A DNA stretch of 64,000 bases from Pseudomonas sp. RIT-PI-q (GTDB lineage: Bacteria > Pseudomonadota > Gammaproteobacteria > Pseudomonadales > Pseudomonadaceae): positions 186,001 to 250,000 of the forward strand of contig NZ_LHPC01000021.1 in the NCBI RefSeq assembly GCF_001297125.1, read 5' to 3'. Every line of letters begins with the position of its first letter. Positions within the stretch are counted from its first letter, which is position 1. Shown here in pieces: positions 26,325 through 36,347 of this stretch. The notes under the pieces were generated by a model, which saw nothing but the letters and a program-made list of their open reading frames with translations, was not told the origin of the DNA and searched no databases. A program made the position numbers and the translations under genes.

Positions 26325-27692
26325 ATGCGCAAGATGATTCTGCAATGCGGCGCCCTGGCCCTGAGCCTGCTGGCTGCCAACGTGATGGCGGCGGTGTCGC
26401 CGGACGAAGCGAACAAGCCCGGCACCAGCCTCACGCCACTCGGCGCCGAGAAGGCCGGCAATGCCGACGGCTCGATTCCGGCCTGGACCGGCGGCATCCC
26501 GAAAAACGCTGGCGCGGTGGACAGCAAAGGCTTTTTGGCTGACCCGTTTGCCAGTGAAAAACCGCTGTTCGTCATCACTCCCGCGAACGTCGACAAGTAC
26601 AAGGACAAGCTCTCTGAAGGCCAGGTGGCGATGTTCAAGCGCTACCCGGAAACCTACAAGATTCCGGTCTACCCGACTCACCGCACGGTGGCCGTGCCGG
26701 CGGAAATCTACGAGTCGGCCAAGCGCAGTGCGCTGAACGTGAACAGCATCAACGACGGTAACGGCCTGGCCAATTTCACCGGCAACCGTTACTACGCGTT
26801 CCCGATTCCGAAGACTGGTGTGGAGGTGCTGTGGAACCACATCACCCGTTATCACGGCGGCAACCTGCGCCGCATCATCACTCAGGTGACGCCGCAGACC
26901 AACGGCAGCTACACGCCGATCCGCTTCGAAGAAGAGATCGCCGTACCGCAACTGATGAAGGACCTGGACCCGGAAAAAGCCGCCAACGTCCTGACCTTCT
27001 TCAAGCAGTCGGTGACTGCGCCGGCGCGTCTGGCGGGCAACGTGCTGCTGGTGCACGAAACCCTCGATCAAGTGAAAGAACCACGGTTGGCGTGGATCTA
27101 CAACGCCGGTCAACGTCGCGTACGTCGTGCACCGCAAGTGGCCTACGACGGGCCGGGTACTGCCGCTGACGGTCTGCGTACCTCCGACAACTTCGACATG
27201 TTCTCCGGCGCGCCGGATCGCTACGACTGGAAGCTGATCGGCAAGAAGGAAATGTACATCCCCTACAACAGCTACAAACTCGACTCGCCGAGCCTCAAGT
27301 ACGATGACATTGTGAAAGCAGGGCACATCAACCAGGACCTGACCCGCTATGAATTGCACCGGGTCTGGGAAGTGATCGGTACGGTCAAGCCGAGCGAACG
27401 GCACATCTACGCCAAACGCCACATGTACCTCGACGAAGACAGCTGGCAAGTGGCGCTGGCCGACCATTACGACGGTCGCGGCCAGCTGTGGCGAGTGGCT
27501 GAAGGTCACGCTCAGTACTACTACGATCACCAGGCCCAGGCCTACACCCTTGAAGCGCTCTACGACATCATCGCTGGCCGATACATTGCCCTGGGAATGA
27601 AGAACGAAGAGAAGCACAGTTTCGAATTCGGCTTCGAAGCCAAGGCCGCCGACTACACACCATCGGCCTTGCGTGCCGAGGGCGTGCGGTAA
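26325..27692 (+). CDS. DUF1329 family exported protein (LolA-like fold)
   Basis: A 455-residue protein with a signal peptide ([20 protein letters not shown] then MA). The DUF1329 domain runs from about residue 40 to the end, including [30 protein letters not shown] and [15 protein letters not shown]. Structure predictions of this family resemble LolA/LolB, so movement of a lipid-like ligand across the periplasm is plausible. GAAGG lies nine bases before ATG 26325; an ATG at 26316 abuts that site. A terminator follows. Confidence 0.9.
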   Translation: MRKMILQCGALALSLLAANVMAAVSPDEANKPGTSLTPLGAEKAGNADGSIPAWTGGIPKNAGAVDSKGFLADPFASEKPLFVITPANVDKYKDKLSEGQVAMFKRYPETYKIPVYPTHRTVAVPAEIYESAKRSALNVNSINDGNGLANFTGNRYYAFPIPKTGVEVLWNHITRYHGGNLRRIITQVTPQTNGSYTPIRFEEEIAVPQLMKDLDPEKAANVLTFFKQSVTAPARLAGNVLLVHETLDQVKEPRLAWIYNAGQRRVRRAPQVAYDGPGTAADGLRTSDNFDMFSGAPDRYDWKLIGKKEMYIPYNSYKLDSPSLKYDDIVKAGHINQDLTRYELHRVWEVIGTVKPSERHIYAKRHMYLDEDSWQVALADHYDGRGQLWRVAEGHAQYYYDHQAQAYTLEALYDIIAGRYIALGMKNEEKHSFEFGFEAKAADYTPSALRAEGVR

Positions 27693-27718
27693 GGGTTTTG
27701 TTACATTGATGATGGGCG

Positions 27719-27743
27719 AGGCGACCTTCGGGTCGCCTTTTTT
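27719..27743 (+). terminator. Terminator after DUF1329 gene
   Basis: Eight-bp stem AGGCGACC / GGTCGCCT with TTCG loop and six T, 27 bp after the stop. It separates the DUF1302-DUF1329 unit from the regulator gene. Confidence 0.92.
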
Positions 27744-27831
27744 ATGGGCGCCAATCAGCGTGCTGAATACTTCTCAACAAGCCGCCCGGAGAGGGCTAGG
27801 GTGGCCTCACAACTATAAAAAGGCACACCCG

Positions 27832-30384
27832 ATGACCGCCATGAGTCTGTGTCTGGACCGCCCTGGATTTTTACCTCGCTTGTCGTCCCATCACCTGTCG
27901 CGCCTGCGATTGAGCGAACCGCTGCTCGCCTCGACCGCCCGGGTGAAACTGCTCTGTGCACCCGCCGGCAGTGGCAAAAGTGCGTTGCTCGCCGAATGCC
28001 TTTTACAAGCGCCGCCGCAGCGCGTTGTTCACTGGTTGCCATTGGCCGGGGCGGCATTGAGTTGCGCCGATTTGTGCGGTCGCTTGGCGGAAGCCTTGGG
28101 GTTGCCATCGAAGGATGAAGGGGCGCTGCTCAGGCATCTGGCCCGTGTGCAGGTGCCGACCTGGCTGTTTCTGGATGATTACTGCCGTGTCCCAAACCCG
28201 GAACTCGACACCTTGCTGGATCGTTTGCTGGCGGTCAGCAGCCCGGCGCTGAGTTGGTGGTTGAGCGTGCGTCGACGTCCGCAATGCAACTGGCCACGGC
28301 TGCTGCTCGATGATGAATTGTACGAGTGCGAGGGGCGAACGCTGGCGTTCACCGAGGGCGAGATTGAGCAAGTGCTCCGCCATGTCGCACAGCCCGTGGC
28401 GGCGAAAACCGCCAGAAGGATCATCCAGCGCAGTGGTGGTTGGTGTGCTGGCGTGCGGCTTGCGTTGCTCAACGGCTGTCAGTGGGCGAGTGAGCAGGAA
28501 AAACAGGGGCGCTCGGCGACCCTGCTCGATTACTTGCAGCATGAACTGTTCAACGGCCTGCCACCGGAGCTGGCTGAAGCCTGGCAGGTACTGGCCCATT
28601 TGCCGCGATTCAATGCCAGCCTGTGTGAGCATCTGTTCGGTGCCGGAGAGGGCGCAAAGGGTTTGCACGCCTTGCAGGAGATGGGGTGTTTCATCGAGCC
28701 CTGGGAGGACTCTGCCAACTGGTTGCGAGTCTTCGTGCCACTGGCCCAGGCGATGCGCGACGAACAACGCTCGGCGGGCCGTTCCTGGCATCGACGCGCC
28801 TGCCAATGGTTTGCCGCCGAGGAGGATTGGCAGGCAGCGTTTGAACAAGCGTTGTTGGCTGAAGAGTTCGAGGTCGCGGTCAGTCTGTTGCAGCACTTCA
28901 GTTTCGAACATTTATTCATGGGCCAGAACGTGACCTTGTTGCTGAGCCTGCACGAGCGCCAGGGTGAGGAGTTGACCCTCGGCACGCCGCAACTGGTGGG
29001 GTTGATCACCGCTGCGCTGCTGTTCGCCGGCCGCTTCGATCAGGCCGCTGTGTGCATCGAGCAACTGGTACGGTTCGCGCCGCAGCCGACGGCGACATTG
29101 CAACGGCAGCTGTTGGCACGTTGGCAGGCGCTGCAAGGCTGGCTCCTGCATTTACAGGGGCGTATGGAAGCGGCGCGCGCGCACTTTATCGATGCGCTGC
29201 GCGAACTCGGCACCGACGCCTGGCCGGCGCGGCTGCTGTGCCTGTCCGGGTTGACCCAGCAAGCCCTGCTCAACGCTGACCTCGACGCCGCCCAGGCGAT
29301 CAATCGTGAGGCGCTGTGCCTGGCGCGGGCGCAAGGCTCGCTGCTGTTCGAAGGGCTGCTGGAACTCGATCACGCCCAGTTACTGGAGCAGCGCGGTGTG
29401 CCCCGACGCGCCGAGAGTTTGCTGGCCAACATTCATGAGTTACTGAGTCGACAGGCCAATCGACCTGTGCCGCTGCTGGGTCGAATTGCCCTGCGGCGCG
29501 GACGATTGGCGCTGTGTCAGGGCCAAGACGAGGAGGCTAGCGAGTTCTTCCAGTCCGGCCTCGAGGACTGCCTGCACAGCCAGGACAAGCGCGCGTTGTA
29601 CGGTTTTCTCGGACAAGCGCAGATGGCCGCCAATCAAGGGGATTACGCCCATGCATTCGTCCGCTTGCGCGATGCCGAGCGGCTGATGCAACAGCGGCAG
29701 ATTCCCGACACGGTCTATCGTGGGGTGTTGCTGCAGGTCAGTAGTCAGTTCTGGTTGCAGCAGGGGCGACCGGAACTGGCACGCGAGGCGCTGAGTCGTG
29801 TGCTGCGTCACTACCGTGGACCGAACGCGCGTCAGGCGCCACCGGCAACACTGGAGTTGATTGCGCGTATCGAGTACCTGTTGGTGCTGGCAGAGACCTA
29901 TCTGCACCAGGCGAAAAATCCGCTGGATCAGCTCAAGGCCTTGCTTGATCACGCGCAACGCCATGCCCTTCTGGCATTGGAAACCGAACTGCACCTTGCG
30001 ATCAGCGAAGTGGCCGACCTCACTGGCGAACCCGCGCTCGCCAGATCGGCACTGGAGGCAGGCCTGGAATTGGTGAACCGCTGCAACTTGCAGCAAGCGT
30101 TGCGCGAAGTGCGCCTGCGCCAGCCGAGTCTGCTGTGTCGCCTCGGTGAAGAGGGGCAATTGCACCCGGAGGCGCTGGAGTCCAACCCGCTGAGTGGGCG
30201 AGAGCTGGAGGTGCTGGGCCTGATCGCCCAAGGCAGCTCGAATCAGCAGATTGCCGAGCAGTTGTTTATTTCATTGCATACAGTAAAAACCCATGCGCGA
30301 CGCATACATAGCAAGTTGGGTGTCGAGCGTCGAACACAAGCCGTGGCTACAGCGAAGAAGTTGGGGCTTATATTGCAAGCCTGA
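27832..30384 (+). CDS. MalT-type LuxR regulator with ATPase domain
   Basis: An 850-residue regulator. The N-terminal STAND-like ATPase has Walker [19 protein letters not shown] (about residues 41-58) and [12 protein letters not shown] long middle region of TPR-like helices ([20 protein letters not shown] and similar) would sense a ligand. The C-terminal LuxR HTH is [39 protein letters not shown] then [13 protein letters not shown]. Such LAL regulators activate nearby catabolic genes on binding an inducer. The DUF1302/DUF1329 pair upstream is the obvious target. The ATG 27832 follows AAGG; another ATG is nine bases on. Confidence 0.9.
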   Translation: MTAMSLCLDRPGFLPRLSSHHLSRLRLSEPLLASTARVKLLCAPAGSGKSALLAECLLQAPPQRVVHWLPLAGAALSCADLCGRLAEALGLPSKDEGALLRHLARVQVPTWLFLDDYCRVPNPELDTLLDRLLAVSSPALSWWLSVRRRPQCNWPRLLLDDELYECEGRTLAFTEGEIEQVLRHVAQPVAAKTARRIIQRSGGWCAGVRLALLNGCQWASEQEKQGRSATLLDYLQHELFNGLPPELAEAWQVLAHLPRFNASLCEHLFGAGEGAKGLHALQEMGCFIEPWEDSANWLRVFVPLAQAMRDEQRSAGRSWHRRACQWFAAEEDWQAAFEQALLAEEFEVAVSLLQHFSFEHLFMGQNVTLLLSLHERQGEELTLGTPQLVGLITAALLFAGRFDQAAVCIEQLVRFAPQPTATLQRQLLARWQALQGWLLHLQGRMEAARAHFIDALRELGTDAWPARLLCLSGLTQQALLNADLDAAQAINREALCLARAQGSLLFEGLLELDHAQLLEQRGVPRRAESLLANIHELLSRQANRPVPLLGRIALRRGRLALCQGQDEEASEFFQSGLEDCLHSQDKRALYGFLGQAQMAANQGDYAHAFVRLRDAERLMQQRQIPDTVYRGVLLQVSSQFWLQQGRPELAREALSRVLRHYRGPNARQAPPATLELIARIEYLLVLAETYLHQAKNPLDQLKALLDHAQRHALLALETELHLAISEVADLTGEPALARSALEAGLELVNRCNLQQALREVRLRQPSLLCRLGEEGQLHPEALESNPLSGRELEVLGLIAQGSSNQQIAEQLFISLHTVKTHARRIHSKLGVERRTQAVATAKKLGLILQA

Positions 30385-30399
30385 TAGTTGGGCAGCGAA

Positions 30400-30453
30400 T
30401 AACGGTAACTAATGCAAACAGACTGTCGCGTGCATTAGTTGTGATTGCCGTTA
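30400..30453. promoter_or_regulatory. Inverted repeat upstream of the small unknown gene
   Basis: TAACGG and AACTAATGCA on the left face TGCATTAGTT and CCGTTA on the right, with a 14-base centre. The inner ten-base arms are perfect. It could be an operator for the LuxR regulator encoded just before it, or a weak transcript end of that gene, although it has no T run. Confidence 0.6.
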
Positions 30454-30469
30454 ATATGCCAATCAGCGC

Positions 30470-30498
30470 CTGACGTCAGTCGCTATCAACTATTAGTT
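30470..30498. promoter_or_regulatory. Two further palindromes before the small unknown gene
   Basis: CTGACGTCAG at 30470-30479 is a perfect ten-base palindrome. AACTATTAGTT at 30488-30498 is a perfect 11-base palindrome reusing the AACTA/TAGTT half-sites of the larger repeat upstream. The second ends just before the ribosome site GGAG (30501-30504). Confidence 0.55.
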
Positions 30499-30513
30499 AT
30501 GGAGTTTTAAATC

Positions 30514-30837
30514 ATGGAAGATCTGAATATCGAACGCGTGCGTGCCATTCTGCATGCGAAAGTCGGCGGTCGCGGAATTGATGTCGATAACGTCTACATC
30601 AACGGCGTTAACACCCCTGAGGACCCATTGGTCACCTATTCCCAAACACTGGTGTGGGCTTTTTTCCTGAAGTTACAGGACGGCGAAGTACCGTATTTCG
30701 AAGGCGAGCAGTTGGGGCTGTTTTCCGAAGCCTATACGTTCGATTCGCAGTATCGATTCAAAGGTCTGGAGTTTGACGAAGTGAATGGACTGGGCGCCGA
30801 TATGGCAAAGATTTTTTTGGCTGAATCGGTGATTTAA
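30514..30837 (+). CDS. Small protein of unknown function
   Basis: A 107-residue acidic protein (MEDLNIERVRAILHAKVGG...). No known family was recognised. It has no signal peptide or membrane segment; the pattern VDNVYINGVNTPEDPL, then VWAFFLKLQDGEVPYFEGEQ, suggests a small alpha/beta domain. Base composition is more AT-rich than its neighbours. GGAG is nine bases before the ATG and a strong hairpin terminator follows, so it is a real, separately controlled gene. It lies between the LuxR regulator and hmgR and may be a target of the former (inference). Confidence 0.72.
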   Translation: MEDLNIERVRAILHAKVGGRGIDVDNVYINGVNTPEDPLVTYSQTLVWAFFLKLQDGEVPYFEGEQLGLFSEAYTFDSQYRFKGLEFDEVNGLGADMAKIFLAESVI

Positions 30838-30838
30838 T

Positions 30839-30885
30839 AAAAAGCGGTTGTGCAACGTATGTTGATGCACAACCGTTTTTTTTTA
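30839..30885. terminator. Bidirectional terminator
   Basis: Ten-bp perfect stem CGGTTGTGCA / TGCACAACCG (30845-30875). It is followed by nine T on the plus strand and preceded by five A, giving a U tract on the minus strand as well. It ends the small gene and, from the other side, hmgR. Confidence 0.9.
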
Positions 30886-31677
30886 TGATGTTGGAGCCGC
30901 AGGTTCAAACCCCATTCGCCAACTAACGGCGCGGGTGGCGGATAACAGGCGTTGGGCGGCGGGGCCGTTTTCATCGGCATGAAACAGCGACGTCGGCCCA
31001 ACCACTGTCAGTACCGCGGCGACTTTGCCGACTGCGTTAAACACAGGCGCCGACAATGCATCCACGCCCGGCATCAACAAACCATGCACATGATGCAGGC
31101 CGCGCTCGCGGATCTGTTCGCACAACGCCGCATAAGTCTGGTCGTCCGCCAGGGCATGGGCGCTCGCGGCTTGCAGTTCCTGCTCGCGCAAGTCGACGGT
31201 TTCACGCTTGGGCAGGTACGCGCCGAACACCAGGCCAGTGGATGAACTGAGCAACGGCAACACCGAGCCCAATTGTGTCACTACCGTCACCGCACGTATT
31301 GCCGGTTCGATATGCACCACGGTCGCGCCCTGATTACCCCAGACCGCCAAAAAGCAGGTCTCGTTCAAGTCATCGCGCAACTCGGCCAAGGGCAGGGCGG
31401 CGACTTTCAGCACGTCCATACTGTTGAGTGCGGCCAGGCCCACGCGCAGGGCTTCGCGGCCCAGGCCGTAATGGTTGGTGGCGGTGTTCTGCTCGGCAAA
31501 GCCGCTGGCGATCAAGGCCTGCAAATAGCGATGAACCTTGCTCGCCGGCATTTGCACGTGTTCGGCCAGACGCGACAGCGATGTCGAGGGCGACAACTCG
31601 GCCAAGGCCTTGAGAATGTCGGTGCCGACCTCGGCCGAGCGGACTTTCTGTTTACCGTTGCTGAGCGGCTTTTCCAT
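30883..31677 (-). CDS. hmgR: IclR-family repressor of the homogentisate genes
   Basis: A 264-residue IclR protein. The N-terminal wHTH is DILKALAELSPSTSLSRLAE, HVQMPASKVHRYLQALIASG (residues 20-59). The C-terminal effector domain has ETCFLAVWGNQGATVVHIEP and the conserved VNAVGKVAAVLTVVGP-like end (APVFNAVGKVAAVLTVVG). It is divergent from hmgA. In P. putida, HmgR represses hmgABC and is released by homogentisate; a 17-bp palindrome of the right kind is present at 31740-31756. Confidence 0.9.
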   Translation of the reverse strand: MEKPLSNGKQKVRSAEVGTDILKALAELSPSTSLSRLAEHVQMPASKVHRYLQALIASGFAEQNTATNHYGLGREALRVGLAALNSMDVLKVAALPLAELRDDLNETCFLAVWGNQGATVVHIEPAIRAVTVVTQLGSVLPLLSSSTGLVFGAYLPKRETVDLREQELQAASAHALADDQTYAALCEQIRERGLHHVHGLLMPGVDALSAPVFNAVGKVAAVLTVVGPTSLFHADENGPAAQRLLSATRAVSWRMGFEPAAPTS

Positions 31678-31739
31678 GGAGGCGGTGTGATCCCGGGACG
31701 AATGGGCGTCTTTATAGCTTGACGGTCAATACCAATCAA

Positions 31740-31765
31740 ATTACGTTATGCGTAATCGAATTACG
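31740..31765. promoter_or_regulatory. HmgR operator, two overlapping palindromes
   Basis: ATTACG-TTATG-CGTAAT (31740-31756) is a 17-bp inverted repeat. The right half CGTAAT also pairs with a third half-site ATTACG at 31760-31765 (three-base spacer). It lies 63 bp upstream of hmgR and 78 bp upstream of hmgA. HmgR of P. putida is known to protect a 17-bp palindrome in this interval. Confidence 0.8.
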
Positions 31766-31842
31766 ATAAAAATAACCCGGGCGTGCCGAGAGCTCTTCGA
31801 CGGAGTGACAGGCCATTGCCTGTTCCCTGTTCAGGAGGCTCC

Positions 31843-33147
31843 ATGAACCTCGATTCAACGGCGCCCGCGCTGGCTTATCAGTCCGGCTTCGGCAATGAAT
31901 TCAGCAGCGAAGCGTTGCCCGGCGCACTGCCTGTCGGCCAGAACTCCCCGCAAAAAGCCCCGTACGGTCTCTACACCGAATTGTTCTCCGGCACCGCGTT
32001 CACCATGGCCCGCAGTGAAGCGCGGCGCACCTGGATGTACCGCATTCAGCCGTCGGCCAATCACCCGGCGTTCGCCAAACTGGATCGGCAACTGGCCGGT
32101 GGTCCATTGGGTGAAGTGACTCCCAATCGACTGCGCTGGAACCCGTTGGACATCCCGAGCGAGCCGACCGATTTCATCGACGGCCTGGTGAGCATGGCCG
32201 CCAACTCGGGCCCGGAAAAACCGGCCGGGATCAGCATCTACAGCTACCGCGCCAACCGCTCCATGGAGCGCGTGTTCTTCAATGCCGATGGCGAATTACT
32301 GTTGGTGCCGCAACTGGGGCGTCTGCGTATCGCCACCGAGTTGGGTGTGCTGGAACTGGAACCGCTGGAAATCGCCGTGCTGCCGCGCGGTCTGAAGTTC
32401 CGCGTTGAACTGCTCGACCCACAAGCGCGCGGCTACCTTGCCGAGAACCATGGCGCGCCGCTGCGTCTGCCGGATCTCGGGCCCATCGGTAGCAATGGCC
32501 TGGCGAATGCGCGGGATTTTCTGACCCCGGTCGCCCATTACGAACACCTCAAGCAACCGACCACGCTGGTGCAGAAATTCCTCGGTCAGTTGTGGGGCTG
32601 CGAGCTCGATCATTCGCCGCTGAACGTGGTCGCCTGGCACGGTAATAACGTGCCGTACAAATATGACCTGCGCCGTTTCAACACCATCGGCACGGTGAGT
32701 TTCGATCACCCGGATCCGTCGATTTTCACCGTCCTGACCTCGCCGACCAGCGTCCACGGTCTGGCCAATCTCGACTTCGTGATTTTCCCGCCGCGCTGGA
32801 TGGTTGCCGAAAAAACCTTCCGTCCACCGTGGTTCCACCGCAACCTGATGAACGAATTCATGGGCCTGATCAAGGGCGAGTACGACGCCAAGGCCGAAGG
32901 TTTTGTGCCCGGCGGCGCGTCCTTGCACAGTTGCATGAGCGCCCACGGCCCGGACGGCGAGACCTGCACCAAGGCGATCAACGCCGAACTGGCGCCGGCG
33001 AAAATCGACAACACCATGGCTTTCATGTTCGAGACCAGCCAGGTGCTGCGCCCGAGTCGATTCGCCCTAGACTGCCCGCAACTGCAAACCAACTACGATG
33101 CCTGCTGGGCCACGCTGCCCGCCACTTTCGACCCGACCCGGAGATAA
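31843..33147 (+). CDS. hmgA: Homogentisate 1,2-dioxygenase
   Basis: A 434-residue non-haem iron dioxygenase that opens the ring of homogentisate to maleylacetoacetate. The iron site is visible in [20 protein letters not shown] (His and Glu ligands, about residue 330) and [16 protein letters not shown] (second His). The start region [20 protein letters not shown] is strictly conserved in the family. AGGAG is seven bases before ATG 31843. It is the first gene of hmgA-fahA-maiA; loss of it in Pseudomonas gives brown pyomelanin. Confidence 0.97.
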   Translation: MNLDSTAPALAYQSGFGNEFSSEALPGALPVGQNSPQKAPYGLYTELFSGTAFTMARSEARRTWMYRIQPSANHPAFAKLDRQLAGGPLGEVTPNRLRWNPLDIPSEPTDFIDGLVSMAANSGPEKPAGISIYSYRANRSMERVFFNADGELLLVPQLGRLRIATELGVLELEPLEIAVLPRGLKFRVELLDPQARGYLAENHGAPLRLPDLGPIGSNGLANARDFLTPVAHYEHLKQPTTLVQKFLGQLWGCELDHSPLNVVAWHGNNVPYKYDLRRFNTIGTVSFDHPDPSIFTVLTSPTSVHGLANLDFVIFPPRWMVAEKTFRPPWFHRNLMNEFMGLIKGEYDAKAEGFVPGGASLHSCMSAHGPDGETCTKAINAELAPAKIDNTMAFMFETSQVLRPSRFALDCPQLQTNYDACWATLPATFDPTRR

Positions 33148-33150
33148 CCC

Positions 33151-34455
33151 ATGACTCAGACAACCATCACTCGTAGCTGGGTTGCCTCCGCCAACGGCCA
33201 CGCTGATTTCCCGCTGCAAAACCTGCCCTTGGGCGTGTTCAGCGTGAAGGGCTCCGCGCCTCGCAGCGGTGTGGCCATCGGCGAACACATCTTTGATCTG
33301 GAAGCGGCACTGGATGCGGGTCTGTTCGACGGCATCGCGAAAACTGCAGTCGACGCCACCCGTGGCGGCCAGCTGAATGCTTTTTTTGAGTTGGGGCGCG
33401 AAGCGCGAGTTGCGTTGCGCGAACGTCTGCTGGAGCTGCTGAAAGAAGGCAGTACCCTGCACGGCAAGATCGAGGCACAAGGTTCGAAGTTGCTGCCACT
33501 GGCGGCAAACTGCGAGATGCACCTGCCGGCGAAAATCAACGACTACACCGACTTCTACGTCGGCATCGAGCACGCACAAAACGTCGGCAAATTGTTCCGC
33601 CCAGACACCCCGCTGCTGCCGAACTACAAGTACGTGCCGATCGGTTATCACGGTCGTGCCTCGACCATTCGCCCGTCCGGCACCGACGTGCGCCGCCCTA
33701 AAGGCCAGACTTTGCCAGCCGGTCAGACCGAGCCGACGTTTGGTCCGTGCGCGCGTCTGGATTACGAGCTGGAACTGGGCATCTGGATCGGCCAGGGCAA
33801 CGACATGGGCGACTCGATCGCCATTGGCGACGCGGCCGATCACATTGCCGGCTTCTGCCTGCTCAACGACTGGTCGGCACGCGATATCCAGGCTTGGGAA
33901 TACCAGCCACTGGGGCCGTTCCTGTCCAAGAGTTTCATCACCAGCATCTCGCCGTGGGTGGTGACCGCCGAGGCGCTGGAGCCGTTCCGTGGTGCCCAGC
34001 CTGCGCGCCCGGAAGGCGATCCGCAGCCGCTGCCGTACTTGTTCGACAAACGCGATCAGGCCGCGGGCGCCTTCGACATCGAACTGGAAGTGCTGCTGCT
34101 CACCGAAGGCCTGCGCGAGCAAAAACTCCCGGCTCATCGCCTGACCCTCAGCAATACCAAACACATGTACTGGACCGTGGCGCAAATGGTCGCGCACCAC
34201 AGCGTCAACGGCTGCCAGTTGCAGGCCGGCGACCTGTTCGGTTCAGGCACGCTGTCGGGACCTGAAAACGGTCAGTTCGGCAGCCTGCTGGAAATCACCG
34301 AGGGCGGTAAAAGGCCGATCGAACTGGCGTCCGGTGAAGTGCGCAAGTTCCTTGAGGACGGCGACGAAATTATCCTGCGCGCCCGTTGTAGCCGTGAGGG
34401 TTTTGCCTCTATCGGTTTCGGCGAATGCCGCGGCAAAGTGCTGCCAGCGCGCTAA
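33151..34455 (+). CDS. fahA: Fumarylacetoacetase
   Basis: A 434-residue hydrolase that splits fumarylacetoacetate to fumarate and acetoacetate, the last step of tyrosine breakdown (HmgB in P. putida). Metal and catalytic motifs include NDYTDFYVGIEHAQNVGKLF (about residues 130-149) with the catalytic His, YHGRASTIRPSGTDVRRP, LDYELELGIWIGQGN and NDWSARDIQAWEYQPLGPFL. It starts three bases after the hmgA stop and is followed by maiA, so the three are one operon. Confidence 0.96.
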   Translation: MTQTTITRSWVASANGHADFPLQNLPLGVFSVKGSAPRSGVAIGEHIFDLEAALDAGLFDGIAKTAVDATRGGQLNAFFELGREARVALRERLLELLKEGSTLHGKIEAQGSKLLPLAANCEMHLPAKINDYTDFYVGIEHAQNVGKLFRPDTPLLPNYKYVPIGYHGRASTIRPSGTDVRRPKGQTLPAGQTEPTFGPCARLDYELELGIWIGQGNDMGDSIAIGDAADHIAGFCLLNDWSARDIQAWEYQPLGPFLSKSFITSISPWVVTAEALEPFRGAQPARPEGDPQPLPYLFDKRDQAAGAFDIELEVLLLTEGLREQKLPAHRLTLSNTKHMYWTVAQMVAHHSVNGCQLQAGDLFGSGTLSGPENGQFGSLLEITEGGKRPIELASGEVRKFLEDGDEIILRARCSREGFASIGFGECRGKVLPAR

Positions 34456-34467
34456 GGAGATCGGGTC

Positions 34468-35103
34468 ATGGAACTCTATACCTACTACCGTTCGACATCG
34501 TCCTATCGGGTACGTATCGCGCTGGCGCTCAAGGGGCTGGACTACCAGGCGCTGCCGGTCAACCTGATCGCGCCGCCAGGTGGCGAGCACCGGCAGCCGG
34601 CGTATCTGGGCATCAATCCGCAAGGCCGGGTGCCGGCCTTGCGGACCGACGAAGGCGACCTGCTGATCCAGTCGCCAGCGATCATCGAGTACCTGGAGGA
34701 GCGTTATCCACAGGTGCCGCTGCTGTCCAGGGACCTCGTCGCGCGCGCCCGTGAGCGCGGTGTCGCGGCGCTGATCGGTTGCGATGTGCACCCGCTGCAC
34801 AACGTCAGCGTGCTGAACAAACTGCGCCAGTTGGGCCACGACGAACCGCAGGTGGTGGAGTGGATCGGCCACTGGATCAGCCAAGGGTTGGCGACGGTGG
34901 AACGGTTGATTGGTGATGAGGGTTACTGCTTTGGTCCAGTGCCAGGGTTGGCGGACCTGTACCTGATCCCGCAGTTATACGCGGCGGAGCGATTTAACAT
35001 TTCCCTCGACGCGTACCCGAGGATTCGCCGGGTCGCGACACTGGCGGCCAAACACCCAGCCTTCATCAAGGCCCACCCGACCAACCAGCCAGACACCCCC
35101 TAA
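34468..35103 (+). CDS. maiA: Maleylacetoacetate isomerase
   Basis: A 211-residue zeta-class glutathione transferase (HmgC in P. putida) that isomerises maleylacetoacetate to fumarylacetoacetate with glutathione. The N-terminal thioredoxin fold has the active-site STSSYRVRIALALKGLDY (residues 9-26) and the glutathione contact LIQSPAIIEYLEE; the helical domain has CDVHPLHNVSVLNKL and GPVPGLADLYLIPQ. GGAG precedes the ATG. It closes the homogentisate operon; a pair of REPINs follows instead of a classical terminator. Confidence 0.95.
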   Translation: MELYTYYRSTSSYRVRIALALKGLDYQALPVNLIAPPGGEHRQPAYLGINPQGRVPALRTDEGDLLIQSPAIIEYLEERYPQVPLLSRDLVARARERGVAALIGCDVHPLHNVSVLNKLRQLGHDEPQVVEWIGHWISQGLATVERLIGDEGYCFGPVPGLADLYLIPQLYAAERFNISLDAYPRIRRVATLAAKHPAFIKAHPTNQPDTP

Positions 35104-35124
35104 AAAAACTCACACCGAACGAAA

Positions 35125-35215
35125 TGTGGGAGCGGTCTTGCCCGCGAATGCAATCTGCCAGTCAACATCGATGCTGACTGACACACCGCTTTCGCGAGCA
35201 GGCTCGCTCCCACAA
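35125..35215. repeat. REPIN, family A3 (imperfect)
   Basis: Arms TGTGGGAGCGGTCTTGCCCG and CGAGCAGGCTCGCTCCCACA with several mismatches around a unique centre. It directly follows maiA. Confidence 0.85.
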
Positions 35216-35258
35216 TCGGCCGATGCCGCACACCAGATTCACGGTCAACCCACCGCCC

Positions 35259-35352
35259 TTGTAGGAGCGAGGCTTGCCCGCGAAGACGGTGGTACATCCA
35301 GCATCGATGTGACGGACAGATCGCTTTCGCGGGCAAGCCTCGCTCCTACAAA
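35259..35352. repeat. REPIN, family A1
   Basis: Arms TTGTAGGAGCGAGGCTTGCC and complement, extended through CGCGAA. It is the second of two tandem REPINs between maiA and the SirB1-like gene. Confidence 0.92.
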
Positions 35353-35360
35353 AGGCGGGA

Positions 35361-36164
35361 TCAGTGGACGATGGAATTGGGCGGCAAATGCCCCAACCGT
35401 TCAGTCAGGCGAATCCGCTGGATCGGGTCGTCGCTGAGCAACAGTGCATGCTCCAGGTCGAAGCGCTCGGCGTTCGGGCAGTCCAGCCGTTGATAGAGAC
35501 TGGCCCGGGCCAGGTAATCGGCAGCACTGGCGTTGCCCAGTTCCAGCACACGCTCGGCGTCGATCAGGGCGCCGATGTAATCGTCGTGGGAAAGGTGCAA
35601 CTGGCGCAGGTTGCGTGACAGCCGTTGCAACATCTGCACCGGTTCGGCGGTGAGCAAATGTTCGGCGCTGAGCTTCATGTTCGGACCGTACTGGCGTTGC
35701 AGCAATTCGCGGCAATCGTTGGGGTACAGACGACGGCCGCCGCAAGGGTCGAGCAGGTGATCGGCACCCGGAACCCGCAGCAGGAAATGCCCGGGGAAGT
35801 TGACCCCGACCATGGGGATTTCCAGACCTTTTGCCAGCTCCAGAGCAATCAGCCCCAAGGCAAGCGGTTGGCCGCGCCGGCGTTCCAGCACTTTGTTGAC
35901 CAACGCCACTTGCGGGCGCAATGGCGTGAAATCGTCCTGGGCGAAGCCCAGATCATTCAGGCGCCGTAACAACGGTTGGGCCAGTTCGCTCACCGGCAAC
36001 ATCGGCAAGCCAGAACTGACCCGCTGTTGCAGGTCCTTGAAGTCTGTGAGCACCGCCTCGGGATTCACCTCTTTATCGTGTTCGGCAGCCATCCACAGCG
36101 CGGCCTCGAACAGCGCGGGCGGTGAACGTTGCAGGCAGTCGAAAAAGCGTTGGCGGGGGGTCAT
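35361..36164 (-). CDS. SirB1/transglutaminase-like family protein with TPR tail
   Basis: A 267-residue protein of the SirB1 (UPF0162) family. The transglutaminase-like core reads VNKVLERRRGQPLALGLIAL (about residues 88-107), GVNFPGHFLLRVPG and LLDPCGGRRLYPNDC; the C-terminal 70 residues form TPR-type helices (GNASAADYLARASLYQRLDC). The molecular function is unknown. In enterobacteria the relative is near prfA-hemK, a context not seen here. The start MTPRQRFFDCLQRSPP matches the family; upstream in-frame sequence has no homology. Confidence 0.83.
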   Translation of the reverse strand: MTPRQRFFDCLQRSPPALFEAALWMAAEHDKEVNPEAVLTDFKDLQQRVSSGLPMLPVSELAQPLLRRLNDLGFAQDDFTPLRPQVALVNKVLERRRGQPLALGLIALELAKGLEIPMVGVNFPGHFLLRVPGADHLLDPCGGRRLYPNDCRELLQRQYGPNMKLSAEHLLTAEPVQMLQRLSRNLRQLHLSHDDYIGALIDAERVLELGNASAADYLARASLYQRLDCPNAERFDLEHALLLSDDPIQRIRLTERLGHLPPNSIVH

Positions 36165-36347
36165 CAAAATCTCCGGGCAATGCCTCGTTTTAGCCCCGTC
36201 TCCGGCATTCGTCCAGTGCCGCACACAGGCCGGTGCGGGTTATTTCCGAAAGCCTGCATGGCGGCGTCGCTTATTCCGGTGCGCTTCAGCAAATTTTGGG
36301 CGCAAGCCTATACTGGCGACTACAAGAAGTGATTCGGGAGCCCCACG

